NCBI GenBank assembly: GCA_030706735.1
Contig: JAUZNZ010000013.1
Coordinates: forward strand, 1 to 64,000
Length of the DNA stretch: 64,000 bases
Direction of reading: 5' to 3'
Source: Bacteroidota bacterium
Lineage (GTDB): Bacteria > Bacteroidota > Bacteroidia > Chitinophagales > Chitinophagaceae
In this document: positions 17,623 through 26,534 of the stretch, one piece after another
Layout: each line of letters starts with the position of its first letter
Position numbering within the stretch: the first letter of the stretch is position 1
The notes under the pieces: generated by a model
What the model was told of the DNA's origin: nothing
The model's input: the letters and a program-made list of their open reading frames with translations, nothing else
Database searches by the model: none
Translations under genes and position numbers: made by a program

Positions 17623-18408
17623 ATGCTTAAAATCGCCGTTTTGCCGCTGTTTACGTTCCGATCCTTACTGGTCCTGCTTGCATTCGGGCTGATCCTGTTC
17701 GGGGACCGGGCTGACGCCCAGGACGTCACGATACACGGAACGGTATATAATATGTACCGGACGAGGCCGCTGGACGGAGTGAGCGTGGTCTGCACGTCCG
17801 GTCGCGGAACGACCACGGATTCGAGCGGGAACTATGTCATCACGGTTCGGCCCGAGGACTCGATCTATTTCTCCTACCTGGGCAGATCGACCACCAAGTA
17901 TCCCGTCAGTACGATCAATTCCTTTACCAACTTCGACATCGCTCTGCACGTCGATCCGATCACGCTGAAGGAGATCAGGGTCATGCCGAAGAACTATAAG
18001 ATGGACTCGATCCAGAACCGGAAGGACTATGCCAGGATCTTCGATTACAAGAAGCCGGGATTCAAGATCACGAGCCCGGGCACCAGCGGCCTGGGGGTCG
18101 GCGTGGACCTCGACGAACTGATCAATATGCTTCGCTTCCAAAAGATCCGCCGGACCCTGGCCTTTCAACGAAGACTGGAGGACGAGGAAAAAGAAAAATT
18201 CGTCGATCACCGGTTCAGCCGGTATATTGTGAAGAAGGTCACGCATATGAGCGAGGAGGAGTTGGATACCTTTATGATCAGCTATCGTCCCTCCTATCTG
18301 TTCTGTGCCATGGCGACCGATTATGATTTCCTGGATTATATCAAGCTGGCCTATGCAGAATATAAGCGAGGCCTTGCTCCGAGACCCGGTGAAATGAAAA
18401 AACCCTGA
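17623..18408 (+). CDS. Secreted protein with carboxypeptidase-regulatory-like domain
   Basis: A 261-residue exported protein. The signal peptide spans about 1-32 and ends GDRADA. Residues about 34-115 form a beta-sandwich like the carboxypeptidase D regulatory domain: VTIHGTVYNMYRTRPLDGVSV, then GTTTDSSGNYVITVRPEDSI. The rest is charged and helical, without known catalytic motifs. Such short proteins are common in Chitinophagaceae and their role is unknown; periplasmic or outer-membrane-associated location is inferred. It is 45 bases after purN and 21 bases before the TMEM175 gene. Confidence 0.8.
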   Translation: MLKIAVLPLFTFRSLLVLLAFGLILFGDRADAQDVTIHGTVYNMYRTRPLDGVSVVCTSGRGTTTDSSGNYVITVRPEDSIYFSYLGRSTTKYPVSTINSFTNFDIALHVDPITLKEIRVMPKNYKMDSIQNRKDYARIFDYKKPGFKITSPGTSGLGVGVDLDELINMLRFQKIRRTLAFQRRLEDEEKEKFVDHRFSRYIVKKVTHMSEEELDTFMISYRPSYLFCAMATDYDFLDYIKLAYAEYKRGLAPRPGEMKKP

Positions 18409-18429
18409 TCCCGCCCACAAACCCTACAC

Positions 18430-19098
18430 ATGGATCATTTACAAAATGAGCTCAAGAAGGAATTCCAGATCGAACGGATGATCCTTTTCAGCGATGCCGT
18501 TTTCGCCATTGCGCTGACCTTGCTGGTCATCGACCTGCGGGTGCCCGCTCTCCCGAAAGAGGTTGCGACCGACGGCAAGCTGCTGGAGGCGCTGAACGAG
18601 CTGATCCCGAAATTCTTCGGGTTCTTTGTCAGCTTTTTATTCATCGGCTCTTTCTGGCTGATCCATCACCGCTTGTTCGGGTATGTGGTAAACTATGACA
18701 ACCGGCTGTTGGTGCTGAACCTGGTCTTCATGCTGAGCATCGTGCTGATGCCTTTTTCCACCGCCTTCTTCAGCGAATATTTCCTGCGCGGGCTGAAGAC
18801 GCCCTTTATTCTGTACTCGCTCAATATCCTTTTTCTCGGCGTCATGAATACGATCCTGTGGCTCTATGTCGGCAGCCCGAAGCAAAAGTTGAATGAAGGA
18901 CTGAAGCCTCCCGTGGTAAGATATTATATCATCCGCTCGGTGATCATGCCGGTCATTTTCGTCGCATGGACGGGGGCCAACGCGGCGCTCAGGCCGAAAT
19001 ACTCCCTTTTCATCGTCCTGGCCCTGGCGATCGTCATGCGAAGGGTGGTTGCGACGCTTAAACGGCAGATGAAGAGCCGGCTAGCTCAGACAAATTAA
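18430..19098 (+). CDS. TMEM175-family potassium channel (DUF1211)
   Basis: A membrane protein of 222 residues with six predicted membrane segments. The family signature is near the N terminus: RMILFSDAVFAIALTLLVID (about 17-36), where the FSDxxxAIxxT pattern lines the pore in bacterial TMEM175 channels. SFWLIHHRLFGYV and NLVFMLSIVLMPFSTAF follow as in the family. Bacterial members form tetrameric potassium channels. No regulatory domain is fused. It sits in a short plus-strand run with purN and has a 12-base gap to the next gene, so co-transcription is likely, though the functional link is unclear. Confidence 0.88.
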   Translation: MDHLQNELKKEFQIERMILFSDAVFAIALTLLVIDLRVPALPKEVATDGKLLEALNELIPKFFGFFVSFLFIGSFWLIHHRLFGYVVNYDNRLLVLNLVFMLSIVLMPFSTAFFSEYFLRGLKTPFILYSLNILFLGVMNTILWLYVGSPKQKLNEGLKPPVVRYYIIRSVIMPVIFVAWTGANAALRPKYSLFIVLALAIVMRRVVATLKRQMKSRLAQTN

Positions 19099-19110
19099 AT
19101 TTCGAAATAC

Positions 19111-19653
19111 ATGGATCAGCTTACACTCGGTATCGGCACCCGTTTGCAGCATACGCAATACGGGCCCGGGGTCATTGTCGGCGTACGATATGCCGTCTAT
19201 CTGATCTCCTTCATCCATCACGGGGTCAAGGAGATTGACAAGAATGACTCCCATCTTGACGAGATCATCCCCGAACAGGTCACCGCGGAAATAGAAACGC
19301 ATTCGGAAGTGGAGCGGTCGCTGTTGAAGATCCTCCGTCTTTGGGGCGGCCTGAATGAAAATGTGCCGCTCGGCGATAAATGGCGCGGCGGTATGATGAT
19401 CCTGCAATCCGGCGATAAGTCCATCAAGCCCAAAGAGGTCCCGATCGATGCCTTCTTCCATAAGATCGTCATGGCGCGGGACCGGCTTCGGGTGCTGGAG
19501 CAGCAGATCAATGGGCACAAGGCCCTGAGCGATGAAGATAAAGTGAACCTGCAGCAATATATCACGCGGATCTATGGTTCGTTCACCACGTTCAATGTGC
19601 TGTTCAAGAACAAGGAGCAGTGGTTTGTGGGGGAGAAAGGTTCGGGGGAATGA
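19111..19653 (+). CDS. Conserved hypothetical protein with Tudor/SH3-like N terminus
   Basis: A soluble protein of 180 residues. The first 35 residues, LGIGTRLQHTQYGPGVIVGV and a following beta strand, resemble the small SH3/Tudor-like fold at the C terminus of UvrD-type helicases (pattern GxxVxHxxFGxGxV). The rest is helical and charged, ending in a helix that may dimerise (RDRLRVLEQQINGHKALSDE). No catalytic motif is seen. I recall similar unnamed proteins in Chitinophagaceae but know no function. Last gene of the purN run. Confidence 0.72.
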   Translation: MDQLTLGIGTRLQHTQYGPGVIVGVRYAVYLISFIHHGVKEIDKNDSHLDEIIPEQVTAEIETHSEVERSLLKILRLWGGLNENVPLGDKWRGGMMILQSGDKSIKPKEVPIDAFFHKIVMARDRLRVLEQQINGHKALSDEDKVNLQQYITRIYGSFTTFNVLFKNKEQWFVGEKGSGE

Positions 19654-19693
19654 GGGGTGGGCGACGAAGAGCGGACGGCTGGGGTTAAAATAA

Positions 19694-19712
19694 AGCCTCC
19701 CTTCGGGAGGCT
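19694..19712 (-). terminator. Rho-independent terminator for the E1 gene
   Basis: A perfect 8-bp stem, AGCCTCCC paired with GGGAGGCT, around a 3-base loop. On the minus strand it is followed directly by TTATTTTAA, so it terminates transcription coming from the E1 gene that ends at 19885. On the plus strand no T run follows. The rest of 19654-19884 shows nothing convincing. Confidence 0.75.
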
Positions 19713-19884
19713 GCCCCTAATCAGTTCCAAGACCATTAAACCTTATCCTTTGAAACAAGTTAAGTCACGGAAGTATTTTTATCAAGGGTTGTGCAAGAAA
19801 GGTGCAAAACTTCGGTGGCGATCAGGCGGTTATGCGTCTTTTGCGGATGTTTTCCCGATTCGCCGCGTCCTTGTCGGATATAGT

Positions 19885-22047
19885 TCAATACCCCATCAAT
19901 TTTTGGACGAAGGCATCGAGCCTGTTTCGGGCGAGGAAATTATTTTCAAGTTCCATATTGAAGGGCACGGGCGTGTCCAGCGATGCGCAGCGCAGCACGG
20001 GCGCGTCGAGGGTTTCGAAGCAATGTTCTCCGATCCATGCCGCTATTTCACCGCCGATGCCGCCTGTCAGCGTATCCTCATGGAGGACCAGCACTTTGCC
20101 CGTGGCCGCTACGGACGCGCGGATGGCTGCGTAGTCGAGTGGAAGGAGGGTGCGGAGGTCAAGCAATTCGAGAGAGAGGTCCGGATGCTGTGCTGCATAG
20201 GCCAACGCCCAATGCACGCCCGCTCCGTAGGTAATGATCGTGATGTCGTTGCCCGCCTGTACCCTGCGCGCCTTGCCGATCGGGACCTCTGCATGACCCT
20301 CGGGTACCGGGCCGCTGATGCTCCGGTATAAGACCTTGTGTTCGAAGTACAGGACGGGATTTGGATCGTTGATCGCGGCGATCAGCAGGCCCTTGGCATC
20401 CGCCGGCGTCGAAGGATAGACGACCTTCAATCCGGGCGTATGGAAGAACCAGGCCTCGTTGCTCTGTGAATGAAAGGGGCCCGCGCCGACTCCAGCGCCT
20501 GTGGGCATGCGTATCACCACGTCGGCATTTTGTCCCCAACGGTAATAGATCTTCGCGAGATTATTGACGATCTGGTTGAAGCCCGCGGTGACGAAATCCG
20601 CGAACTGCATTTCCACTACGCTTTTATAGCCCTCGAGGCTCAGTCCGAGCGCACAACCGAGGATGGCGCTTTCGCACAGGGGCGTATTGCGCACGCGCGC
20701 CTTTCCGAATTTTTCCATCAGGCCTTCGGTGATCTTGAAGGCCCCGCCATATTCGGCGATATCCTGTCCCATGAGGATCAGGCCGGGATGCTGCTCCATG
20801 GAGCGTTCGAGCCCTTCACGGATGGCCTCTATGAAACGTTTTTCGTTTGCGTGCGGCGCTGGGGCGGGCGAGGGGGCGGGAGGAGCGGCGGGCGCCTGTT
20901 GGTTGCCGGGGACGCGGCCGCGGAATAATTTCGGGGCCGCGGCGGGGACGGGGGCCGCCGCGGGAGCCGGAGCTGGCGCAGGGGCGGCGGCTTGAGGGGG
21001 TGCGGGGATCGGAGCCGGGGCGGATTTGGGGGCTGGGGTCGGGGCTGGCGTGGAGGCAGCGACCGGAAGGGGTGCATAGACGTCGCGAAGTTCCCCGGCG
21101 GTGTCGGGAACGACAGGTTCTTCTGCCAGGCCGGGTTTCAGGTCGGCCTCGATCCGTGCCTTGATGTCCTCGCGCATCCCGGCCACATCGGCGGCGCTCA
21201 GGATCTGTTCTTCGATCAGCCATCCCTCGAAGTTCGTCACGGGGTCTTTTTTCGCCCAGTCTTCCAGCACGCTGGCCGGAACATATTTGGTGCCGCTGGC
21301 CTCCTCATGGCCGCGCATCCGGAAGGTCATGCATTCGACAAGGTAGGGACGCTGGTATTTTATGCAATATTCGCGGACGCCGCGGAGCGTATCGTAGACC
21401 GTCAGGATATTATTCCCGTCGATGCGCACGCCCTCCATGCCATAGCCTTCCGCTTTATATACGAGGCTTTCGCAGCGGTATTGCTCCGAAACGGGCGTGC
21501 TGAGGGCGTAACCGTTGTTCTCTACCAGAAAGATGACCGGCAGGTCCCACACAGAGGCCACATTCAGCGCCTCATGAAAATCTCCCTCGCTGCTGGCGCC
21601 TTCGCCGGTAAAGGCCAGGGACGCTTTATTCTTTTTCGAAAGTTTATAGGCGAGCGCCGCGCCATCCGCGATGGCCAGCTGGGGTCCGAGGTGCGAGATC
21701 ATTCCGCAGATCGCGTGTTCCCTGGTCCCGAAATGGAAGCTCCGTTCCCTGCCCTTGCTGTATCCCTCCTTGCTGCCCTGCCATTGGCGGAAGAGTTTGT
21801 CAAGAGGCAGACCGCGCGCCGTGAAGACGCCGAGATTGCGATGAAGGGGCATGATCCATTCGTCGTCCTGCATGGCCATGGTCGCTCCCGCGGCGATCGC
21901 CTCCTGACCAATGCCGCTGAACCATTTGCTGATCCTGCCCTGCCGCAGTAAGATCAGCATTTTTTCTTCGATCAGCCGTGGTAATAGAATATTCCTGTAA
22001 AGCCGAATGAGATCGTCGTTGCTCAGCTCTTTTCTGTCAAAGTTCAT
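19885..22047 (-). CDS. Fused 2-oxoacid dehydrogenase E1 (alpha plus beta)
   Basis: A thiamine-diphosphate enzyme of 720 residues that decarboxylates a 2-oxoacid and loads the acyl group on the lipoyl domain of E2. The alpha part (about 1-325) holds the cofactor motif GEGASSEGDFHEALNVA to VENN. The beta part (about 400-720) has the transketolase-type pyrimidine domain and the transketolase C domain. Between them lies an Ala/Pro-rich linker of roughly 75 residues (about 325-400). Fused E1 is common in Bacteroidota; the exact substrate (branched-chain or pyruvate) is not decidable. Likely last gene of the run that starts with the M16 peptidases; terminator at 19694-19712. Confidence 0.93.
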   Translation of the reverse strand: MNFDRKELSNDDLIRLYRNILLPRLIEEKMLILLRQGRISKWFSGIGQEAIAAGATMAMQDDEWIMPLHRNLGVFTARGLPLDKLFRQWQGSKEGYSKGRERSFHFGTREHAICGMISHLGPQLAIADGAALAYKLSKKNKASLAFTGEGASSEGDFHEALNVASVWDLPVIFLVENNGYALSTPVSEQYRCESLVYKAEGYGMEGVRIDGNNILTVYDTLRGVREYCIKYQRPYLVECMTFRMRGHEEASGTKYVPASVLEDWAKKDPVTNFEGWLIEEQILSAADVAGMREDIKARIEADLKPGLAEEPVVPDTAGELRDVYAPLPVAASTPAPTPAPKSAPAPIPAPPQAAAPAPAPAPAAAPVPAAAPKLFRGRVPGNQQAPAAPPAPSPAPAPHANEKRFIEAIREGLERSMEQHPGLILMGQDIAEYGGAFKITEGLMEKFGKARVRNTPLCESAILGCALGLSLEGYKSVVEMQFADFVTAGFNQIVNNLAKIYYRWGQNADVVIRMPTGAGVGAGPFHSQSNEAWFFHTPGLKVVYPSTPADAKGLLIAAINDPNPVLYFEHKVLYRSISGPVPEGHAEVPIGKARRVQAGNDITIITYGAGVHWALAYAAQHPDLSLELLDLRTLLPLDYAAIRASVAATGKVLVLHEDTLTGGIGGEIAAWIGEHCFETLDAPVLRCASLDTPVPFNMELENNFLARNRLDAFVQKLMGY

Positions 22048-22103
22048 ACTGTCTGCCTGTCGTATTATGAAATAGCGTTAATCGGCGAGCCTGCCGTCCT
22101 CTC

Positions 22104-22451
22104 TCAGCGTTCCCGGATTATCCTGTCCCTGTGCAGTATGGATGTCAATGCCGACAGCAGCAGGCTGAACAGCAAGGCCCATCCGAAGCCGTCCACGTGG
22201 AAACCATTCACAAATTTCCCTGCAAGCAGCACGATGATGGCGTTGATGACGAACAGGAATAATCCCAGCGTAACGATGGTGATCGGAAAAGTGAGGATGA
22301 CCAGGATGGGCTTAAGCAACGCGTTCAGGATGGCCAGGACGACGGAGAGCCAGATGGCGCTCATAAAGGAATCGATATGAATGCCCCTCAAAAGATAAGA
22401 CAGGCCGAATGCCAGCACGGCCGTGACCAATATGCGAATGAGAAAATTCAT
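22104..22451 (-). CDS. Small four-helix membrane protein (phage holin family 4 / YvlD-like)
   Basis: A 115-residue membrane protein with four predicted membrane segments. The stretch NALLKPILVILTFPITIVTLG with two Pro residues is the signature of the PF04020 family. The name comes from phage holins, but chromosomal copies like this are not phage genes; no phage genes are near. Role is unknown; B. subtilis YvlD belongs to a cell-envelope stress operon. It lies between the M16 pair (gap 50) and E1 (gap 56), all on the minus strand. Confidence 0.88.
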   Translation of the reverse strand: MNFLIRILVTAVLAFGLSYLLRGIHIDSFMSAIWLSVVLAILNALLKPILVILTFPITIVTLGLFLFVINAIIVLLAGKFVNGFHVDGFGWALLFSLLLSALTSILHRDRIIRER

Positions 22452-22501
22452 GCGGATCTTTCGGTTAAGTTAAGAAGAATTACGGAACCGGAAGATCAAT
22501 T

Positions 22502-23821
22502 TTAGATGACCAGCAATTCGTAAAAAGCGGCCGGGTCCAGGTATTTATTTGCCAGTTCCCGGAGCCCTTCCGACGTGACGGTCTTGACGATCCGGATTCC
22601 CTGATCGAAGTAGTCCCCGTCCAGTCCGTTCAGCAGGAGGGTCTTCCAGCGGGAAGCGACATGAAAGGGACCGTCGAGGTCGCCCAGGATGGTTCCAATC
22701 GTATGGTTGCGCGCCATCTGCAATTCTTCGGCGCCGATCGGCTTAGCGCAGATCAGCCGCATTTCCTTATAGACCTCATCAATGGTCGCCGCGCATACCT
22801 CCTTGCCCGCTTCGGTACTGACGATGAAGCCGCTCTCCTGCCGGTTGTTCACCAGGTAGCTGTAGATGCCATAGGTATACCCTTTATCCTCCCGGATATT
22901 CATCATCAACCTGGACCCGAAGAAGCCTCCGAATACATTATTCAGTACCTGGAACTTTTGAAAATCCGGGTGATGCCTGTTTGGGAAGTTCCTCCCGATG
23001 CGGATCGCGCCCTGCACGCCATTGGGATCATTGACGATGTGATGGCGCTTTTCCGGATCCGGCAGGATGGGATGCGGGGGTTGGGGCGGCGTCGCGGACG
23101 CAGGGGTCAGGGGGAGGTCCCCGAAATATTTGTCCAGTTGCCCGATGATGTCTGCCGGCAATTTCCCAGCCACGATGATCCGGCAACGGCCGTGCTGATA
23201 AAACCGCCTGTAATATTCCTTCAGTTCCTCCTGTTGGAGGGCCTCGTAATCTGCGAGGCTGCTATACCGTCCATAGGGATGACCCGCGCCATATATATAG
23301 GCATCGATGAGTCGTCCCGCCACGAAGTCGCATTTCTTCAGATTTACCTGGAGCCGCTGCTGCGCATTCTTTTTGTAAATGGCCAATTCCTCTTCGGGGT
23401 AGATCGAATCCATGACCACTTCGGCCACCACGGGCAACAATTCGCCGGCATGCCTGCCCAGGCAATGCAGGTTAATGTCCGCCGTCTCATGATGGCAAGC
23501 CCTGCTCAGATAGGAGCCGTAATATTCGAAATGGTCGTTGATGGCATAGGCATTGCGCCGGCCGGTGCCACTCTTCAACAAGGCGTTGGCCGCCGTCGCC
23601 ACCCCGTTCCTTTCCTCGAACCAATTGCCCGCGTCGAAGATCCAGTTGACCATCAGGGTGTCGAGATTGCCCAGGTCGATGGCAAATACTTCGACGCCGT
23701 TCTTCAGCACAAATCGCTTGTACGGCGGAAGGACCAGGTTAAAGTCAACGGCATCCTTCACAGGCGGAGCGACCCGCCTGTTTACCCTATTCAATCCATT
23801 GATCCGGTCGATGGTCTGCAT
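22502..23821 (-). CDS. M16 metallopeptidase-like protein, non-catalytic partner
   Basis: A 439-residue protein of the insulinase (M16) fold with two homologous halves. It lacks the zinc motif HxxEH in the N-terminal half, where only a degenerate region (GSYLSRACHHETAD) is found. The second half carries FGGFFGSRLMMNIREDKGYTYG, with the Arg and Tyr typical of the substrate-binding partner subunit. So it should pair with the catalytic gene upstream, as in mitochondrial processing peptidase or two-subunit bacterial M16B enzymes. The start ATG overlaps the stop of the catalytic gene by one base (TGATG), which supports equal expression. Confidence 0.92.
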   Translation of the reverse strand: MQTIDRINGLNRVNRRVAPPVKDAVDFNLVLPPYKRFVLKNGVEVFAIDLGNLDTLMVNWIFDAGNWFEERNGVATAANALLKSGTGRRNAYAINDHFEYYGSYLSRACHHETADINLHCLGRHAGELLPVVAEVVMDSIYPEEELAIYKKNAQQRLQVNLKKCDFVAGRLIDAYIYGAGHPYGRYSSLADYEALQQEELKEYYRRFYQHGRCRIIVAGKLPADIIGQLDKYFGDLPLTPASATPPQPPHPILPDPEKRHHIVNDPNGVQGAIRIGRNFPNRHHPDFQKFQVLNNVFGGFFGSRLMMNIREDKGYTYGIYSYLVNNRQESGFIVSTEAGKEVCAATIDEVYKEMRLICAKPIGAEELQMARNHTIGTILGDLDGPFHVASRWKTLLLNGLDGDYFDQGIRIVKTVTSEGLRELANKYLDPAAFYELLVI

Positions 23822-25059
23822 CAGTTTATTGAATTATAGTACATCGTGTTGCTATTATCGGGATGGAAGATCTCGCGGCCGGTGGCCAGGATCTCGTCGG
23901 CGGTGACGGCCTGGTACCTGGCGAGTTCCGTATTCATCATGTTCGCGTCGCCGAGCAATTCATAGATGGCCAGGCTGTTGGCCCGGTTCATGACGCTCAT
24001 ATCTTCGAACAGGATGGCCGATTCGGTCTTGTTCTTCACTTTCATCAGTTCTTTTTCTTCGATCTTGCCCGACAATAGTCTGGCTATTTCCTCTTCCACG
24101 GCCTTATCGGCGTCTTCGAGCCTGATCCCTTTGATCAGCTTGCCTTCGATGACGACCAGGCCGGGGTCTGTGGACCCGGTATGATAGCATTCGATCTGGC
24201 TGAATAATTTTTTCTCCTTGATCAGAGATTGGTGCAGCCGTGAGGAGGCGCCGCCGCCGAGCACTTCGGAGATGAGGTCGGCCACATAATAGCCGGGGTC
24301 TGTCCTGGCGGCCATGGGATAGCACTTGTACAGCGCGTCGAGGGGCACGTCGGCCTTTACCTCCAGCCTGCGGGCACCATGTTGTTTCGGTTCGGCAGGC
24401 AGGTTCCGGATATACTTTTCCCCCGTATCGATATCTCCGAACCATTTCTCCGCCAGGGCCCGTACCTGATCGGTATGTACATTTCCTGCCACGACGAGGA
24501 CGGCGTTGACCGGACGGTAATACTTAAAAAAGAAATCCTTCACGTCCCGGAGTTTCGCCTGTTCGATATGGGCGAGCTCCTTGCCGATCGTCATCCAGCG
24601 ATAGGGATGGCGGGTATAGACCAGCTCCCGCATTTTGAACCAGGCGTCGCCATAGGGCTTATTGATATAATGCTCCTTGAATTCTTCGCACACTACTTTG
24701 CGCTGAACTTCCAGGCTCTTTTCGCTGAATGCCAGGGAAACCATGCGATCGCTCTCCAGCCAGAATGCCGTTTCCATATTTTCCGCCGGCAGCTGGATAT
24801 AATAATTCGTGAAATCGTTGGTCGTGTAGGCATTGTTCTCTCCCCCCGCGAGCTGAAGGGGCGTTTCAAAATCGGGGATATTCGCGGAGCCGCCGAACAT
24901 CAGGTGTTCAAACAGATGGGCAAAACCCGTCTTATTGGGATCTTCGTCCCTGGCGCCCACATCATACAGCACATTGACCACGGCCATCGGGGTGGACCTG
25001 TCTTCATGGACCAATACCCGCAAGCCGTTGGCCAGTTGAAATCGTTCGAATTGTATCAT
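23821..25059 (-). CDS. M16 metallopeptidase, catalytic subunit
   Basis: A zinc peptidase of 412 residues with the inverted zinc motif H48-LF-E51-H52 in GFAHLFEHLMFGG, and the third ligand region VVCEEFKEHY (Glu125 or Glu126). The C-terminal half is the inactive M16 domain. No signal peptide is visible, so it acts in the cytoplasm or is exported by an unknown route. It forms a heterodimer with the next gene (one-base overlap). A -7 box TAACTTTG (25087-25080, minus strand) lies 20 bases before the ATG. Substrate not known. Confidence 0.94.
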   Translation of the reverse strand: MIQFERFQLANGLRVLVHEDRSTPMAVVNVLYDVGARDEDPNKTGFAHLFEHLMFGGSANIPDFETPLQLAGGENNAYTTNDFTNYYIQLPAENMETAFWLESDRMVSLAFSEKSLEVQRKVVCEEFKEHYINKPYGDAWFKMRELVYTRHPYRWMTIGKELAHIEQAKLRDVKDFFFKYYRPVNAVLVVAGNVHTDQVRALAEKWFGDIDTGEKYIRNLPAEPKQHGARRLEVKADVPLDALYKCYPMAARTDPGYYVADLISEVLGGGASSRLHQSLIKEKKLFSQIECYHTGSTDPGLVVIEGKLIKGIRLEDADKAVEEEIARLLSGKIEEKELMKVKNKTESAILFEDMSVMNRANSLAIYELLGDANMMNTELARYQAVTADEILATGREIFHPDNSNTMYYNSIN

Positions 25060-25079
25060 ATACCCTTTCTAAGAGGGGG

Positions 25080-25087
25080 CAAAGTTA
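25080..25087 (-). promoter_or_regulatory. Putative -7 box for the M16 gene pair
   Basis: TAACTTTG on the minus strand, 20 bases upstream of the catalytic M16 start. It fits TAnnTTTG. I found no TTG at the proper upstream distance, so the promoter may need an activator or use a degenerate -33 element. Confidence 0.4.
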
Positions 25088-25176
25088 CGGAAAGTCACCG
25101 AACCGGGATGGGGCAGTAATGGGGATCGTCCGGCGACAACTGCGGCGGGCCAGAGGGGTCAGCAGGGCCAAGCGAG

Positions 25177-26388
25177 TCAGAGGATGCTCTTCACCCGTAA
25201 TGTCAATAGCTCGAGGTCATTGCCGCGTCTCACCAGCATTTTGACCTTTTCGCCGGTATTCTGGAGCATGCCCTTGTAGGTCTGGATCTTCTTGCTGAAG
25301 TTGTTATTGACGGCGATGACCACGTCATCCACCTTCAGGCCGGCCCTTTCGGCGGGAGAGTCCTTCATCACGTCCCCGACCACGATCTCCCCGTCCACCC
25401 AATAGATGCCAAGGCCGGTATAGGAATAGTCGAAGAGGTCGCGATAGTGGGAATTCGGGGTCAGGTGGATCTCGCGCCGGTCGTAATTGAGGACGACGTT
25501 GAAGCGTCGCAGGATATCGTTGCCCAGCAGGCCGGCCAGGTTCGGATAGGAGGTGACATTGTACTCGTCCTCAAAAATATAGGCAGGCACTTTCTTGAAC
25601 CGGTAGGGCCCCAGCCTGATCTCCTTCACCGTCGTCAGCTCCATATTGGCCTTTCCGCCCAGGCCTTCGGCCTGCGTCTTGAACGTTTTTTTGCCCGAAA
25701 GGAGAAGGCTGCTGTCGTGTGCGAAATCCGAAGAGAACAGGATGCAAAGGCCGGCGCCGGTGTCGAAATAGAAGCGGGAAAGGATATTCTTGCCGTCCAC
25801 CGCGCGCACCGATTGGATCGGCAGGCCGGCAAAGATCGGTCTCAGCAGGTGTCCGCCCCTGGGGTATTTGAAAGAACCCTTGGTATAGACATAGACCTTG
25901 GAACTGTCGTAGTCGATGCTGACGATATAGCGCGAAAAAAAGCTATACCCGATGATGCCGTCCATTTTGTCGCCATAGACACTGCTCAGGATATCGTAAT
26001 CGTTCACGTGAAAATCGAGGCTGTCGACCGTCAGGCCGGGAAGGTGCAGAGTCTGGTTGTAGAGGAACTTGACCTGGCGCATGCCGGCAATGCCCAGGAT
26101 CGTCTTGTCCGAAGGCTGTGGCTGCAGTTTCAGCTTGACGCAGGTCGCCGAATCGAGCGAGATCCCGCCGCTGCCTGTATCGAGGATGAAATTGAGACTA
26201 TCGGGAAAGTCGCCCAGCCTGCCTTTCAGCACGATGACACCGCCGGTCAGGAGATTGAAGGAGAAGCTGGTGATCAGTCTGGCGGGTGGCGGAATGAATT
26301 CCTCCTGCGCCCGGAGCGATACCTGGAACAGGAGGGCGGTGCAAGTGAGGATTACAGGAAAGAGCAGACGTCTTTTCAGGCTAAGCAT
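25177..26388 (-). CDS. Retropepsin-like aspartyl protease with PDZ domain, exported
   Basis: A 403-residue protein, probably periplasmic. Start ATG at 26388 gives signal peptide MLSLKRRLLFPVIL to SLRA before QEEF; an upstream extension of 11 residues to 26421 is possible but spoils the signal. Two pepsin-like half-domains are seen: NFILDTGSGGISL and FYFDTGAGLCILF, each with the DTG catalytic triad, so a single chain can form the active site. Residues about 310-400 form a PDZ domain (SPAERAGLKVDDVVIAVNN). Such aspartyl protease/PDZ proteins are frequent in Bacteroidota and unstudied. Divergent from mqnC. Confidence 0.9.
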   Translation of the reverse strand: MLSLKRRLLFPVILTCTALLFQVSLRAQEEFIPPPARLITSFSFNLLTGGVIVLKGRLGDFPDSLNFILDTGSGGISLDSATCVKLKLQPQPSDKTILGIAGMRQVKFLYNQTLHLPGLTVDSLDFHVNDYDILSSVYGDKMDGIIGYSFFSRYIVSIDYDSSKVYVYTKGSFKYPRGGHLLRPIFAGLPIQSVRAVDGKNILSRFYFDTGAGLCILFSSDFAHDSSLLLSGKKTFKTQAEGLGGKANMELTTVKEIRLGPYRFKKVPAYIFEDEYNVTSYPNLAGLLGNDILRRFNVVLNYDRREIHLTPNSHYRDLFDYSYTGLGIYWVDGEIVVGDVMKDSPAERAGLKVDDVVIAVNNNFSKKIQTYKGMLQNTGEKVKMLVRRGNDLELLTLRVKSIL

Positions 26389-26460
26389 AGTTAGTGGTAT
26401 TGCAACCATTAAATATATCACCTATTTGCCTTTGCGGCAAGCCATTCGTAGAAAAAGGGC

Positions 26461-26490
26461 GGTACAAGTTGGTTCAAGTCGGTTCAAGGG
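26461..26490. repeat. Three 10-bp phased direct repeats upstream of mqnC
   Basis: Three adjacent 10-base units: GGTACAAGTT, GGTTCAAGTC and GGTTCAAGGG. Core GGTtCAAG recurs every ten bases, that is, one helical turn. The array ends 11 bases before the mqnC -7 box, so it covers the -33 region and just upstream. This is the layout of an activator or repressor binding on one DNA face. No regulator is known for it. Confidence 0.6.
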
Positions 26491-26501
26491 TTATTTTCCT
26501 G

Positions 26502-26509
26502 TAATTTTG
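26502..26509 (+). promoter_or_regulatory. -7 box of mqnC
   Basis: TAATTTTG, fitting TAnnTTTG, 25 bases before the mqnC ATG. No TTG lies at the usual distance upstream; the phased repeats occupy that place. Confidence 0.5.
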
Positions 26510-26534
26510 CATTTATTCTTTTTAAATAGACAGT

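Noticed and set aside
19657-20331. Plus-strand frame after the hypothetical gene
   Set aside because: Covers a terminator and the 3' end of the E1 gene; no family resemblance.
22104-22451. Evidence for a prophage from the holin-family name
   Set aside because: No phage structural, lysis or integrase genes nearby; the family is common on chromosomes.
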